Of a stretch of 64,000 nucleotides of DNA, positions 63,969 through 64,000 are shown piece by piece. The position numbers and the translations under genes are program-made. Within the stretch, counting starts at the first letter, position 1. The number at the start of each line of letters is the position of its first letter. A model generated the notes under the pieces. The model saw only the letters and a program-made list of their open reading frames with translations, made no database searches and was not told the DNA's origin. The stretch is taken from contig NC_008786.1 in assembly GCF_000015565.1 (NCBI RefSeq), positions 3,456,001-3,520,000 of the forward strand, written 5' to 3'. The DNA is from Verminephrobacter eiseniae EF01-2 (lineage in GTDB: Bacteria > Pseudomonadota > Gammaproteobacteria > Burkholderiales > Burkholderiaceae_C).

Positions 63969-64000
63969 AGAAAGGAGGTGATCCAGCCGCACCTTCCGAT
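63969..64000 (-). rRNA. rrs: 16S ribosomal RNA, 3' end only
   Basis: Minus-strand reading ATCGGAAGGTGCGGCTGGAT then CACCTCCTTTCT, the conserved 3' end with the anti-Shine-Dalgarno CCTCC. The rest lies beyond the window edge. Confidence 0.95.

Overview
The window is a high-GC betaproteobacterial chromosome segment, most likely Comamonadaceae (Burkholderiales). The evidence is the gene order gyrA-serC-pheA-tyrA-aroA/cmk-rpsA-ihfB, a tmRNA tag peptide ANDERFALAA, a ubiG-gph pair beside ompA and gyrA, and the 16S-tRNAIle-tRNAAla-23S-5S operon. The amount of IS debris suggests an IS-rich genome; Verminephrobacter is a guess from memory, not something the sequence proves.

Layout. (1) 1-5.6 kb is accessory DNA: an IS4-family transposase gene split by a complete IS630-family element, a truncated DUF2147 gene, a four-gene operon of CTP/CDP-linked membrane-lipid enzymes plus an HExxH membrane protein, and a FabH-like remnant, all lying beyond the 3' end of the tmRNA gene. 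(2) 5.6-18.8 kb is core: ssrA, gph, ubiG, an OmpA-family gene, gyrA, the serC-pheA-tyrA-aroA::cmk aromatic/serine block (aroA and cmk fused), rpsA and ihfB. (3) 18.8-30.0 kb is an island bounded by a perfect direct repeat of the last codons of an aminotransferase gene. It carries a type I restriction-modification operon with an embedded abortive-infection gene, a DUF6978-like/DUF1828-DUF1829 pair, a truncated darT, a rearranged IS remnant with a 66-bp perfect inverted repeat, and an IS1182-type element. (4) 30.0-44.2 kb is a catabolic and transport region: aminotransferase, amidase, DenD-like dehydrogenase, cytosine-deaminase-like amidohydrolase, RidA, a PDR-type ferredoxin reductase, a flavodoxin-fold quinone reductase, an NMT1-type ABC importer, an FAD oxidase, a creatininase-family hydrolase and an SMP-30 lactonase. 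(5) 44.4-49.8 kb holds a 166-bp palindrome and a very large, isolated pilY1. (6) 50.5-60.1 kb is core again: ntrC, ntrB, a small secreted protein, glnA with a sigma-54 promoter and an NtrC site, then a CinA-like protein, an EI24-family membrane protein, a fatty-acid hydroxylase, a polysaccharide deacetylase and a YVTN beta-propeller protein. (7) 60.2-64.0 kb is an rRNA operon on the minus strand, cut off inside the 16S gene at the window edge.

How the parts work together. ntrB/ntrC and glnA form the classical nitrogen-control module, and the promoter elements needed for it are visible upstream of glnA. The catabolic block looks like import and breakdown of an N-containing small molecule, but no regulator and no oxygenase partner is visible, so the substrate is open. 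The most original candidate system is the 1.8-4.9 kb operon. It combines a MocA-like nucleotidyltransferase, a dolichol/phytol-kinase-like CTP enzyme and a CDP-alcohol phosphatidyltransferase, which could together make or modify an unusual phospholipid head group. The second is the defence island, where several distinct defence families share one transcriptional direction and are translationally coupled.
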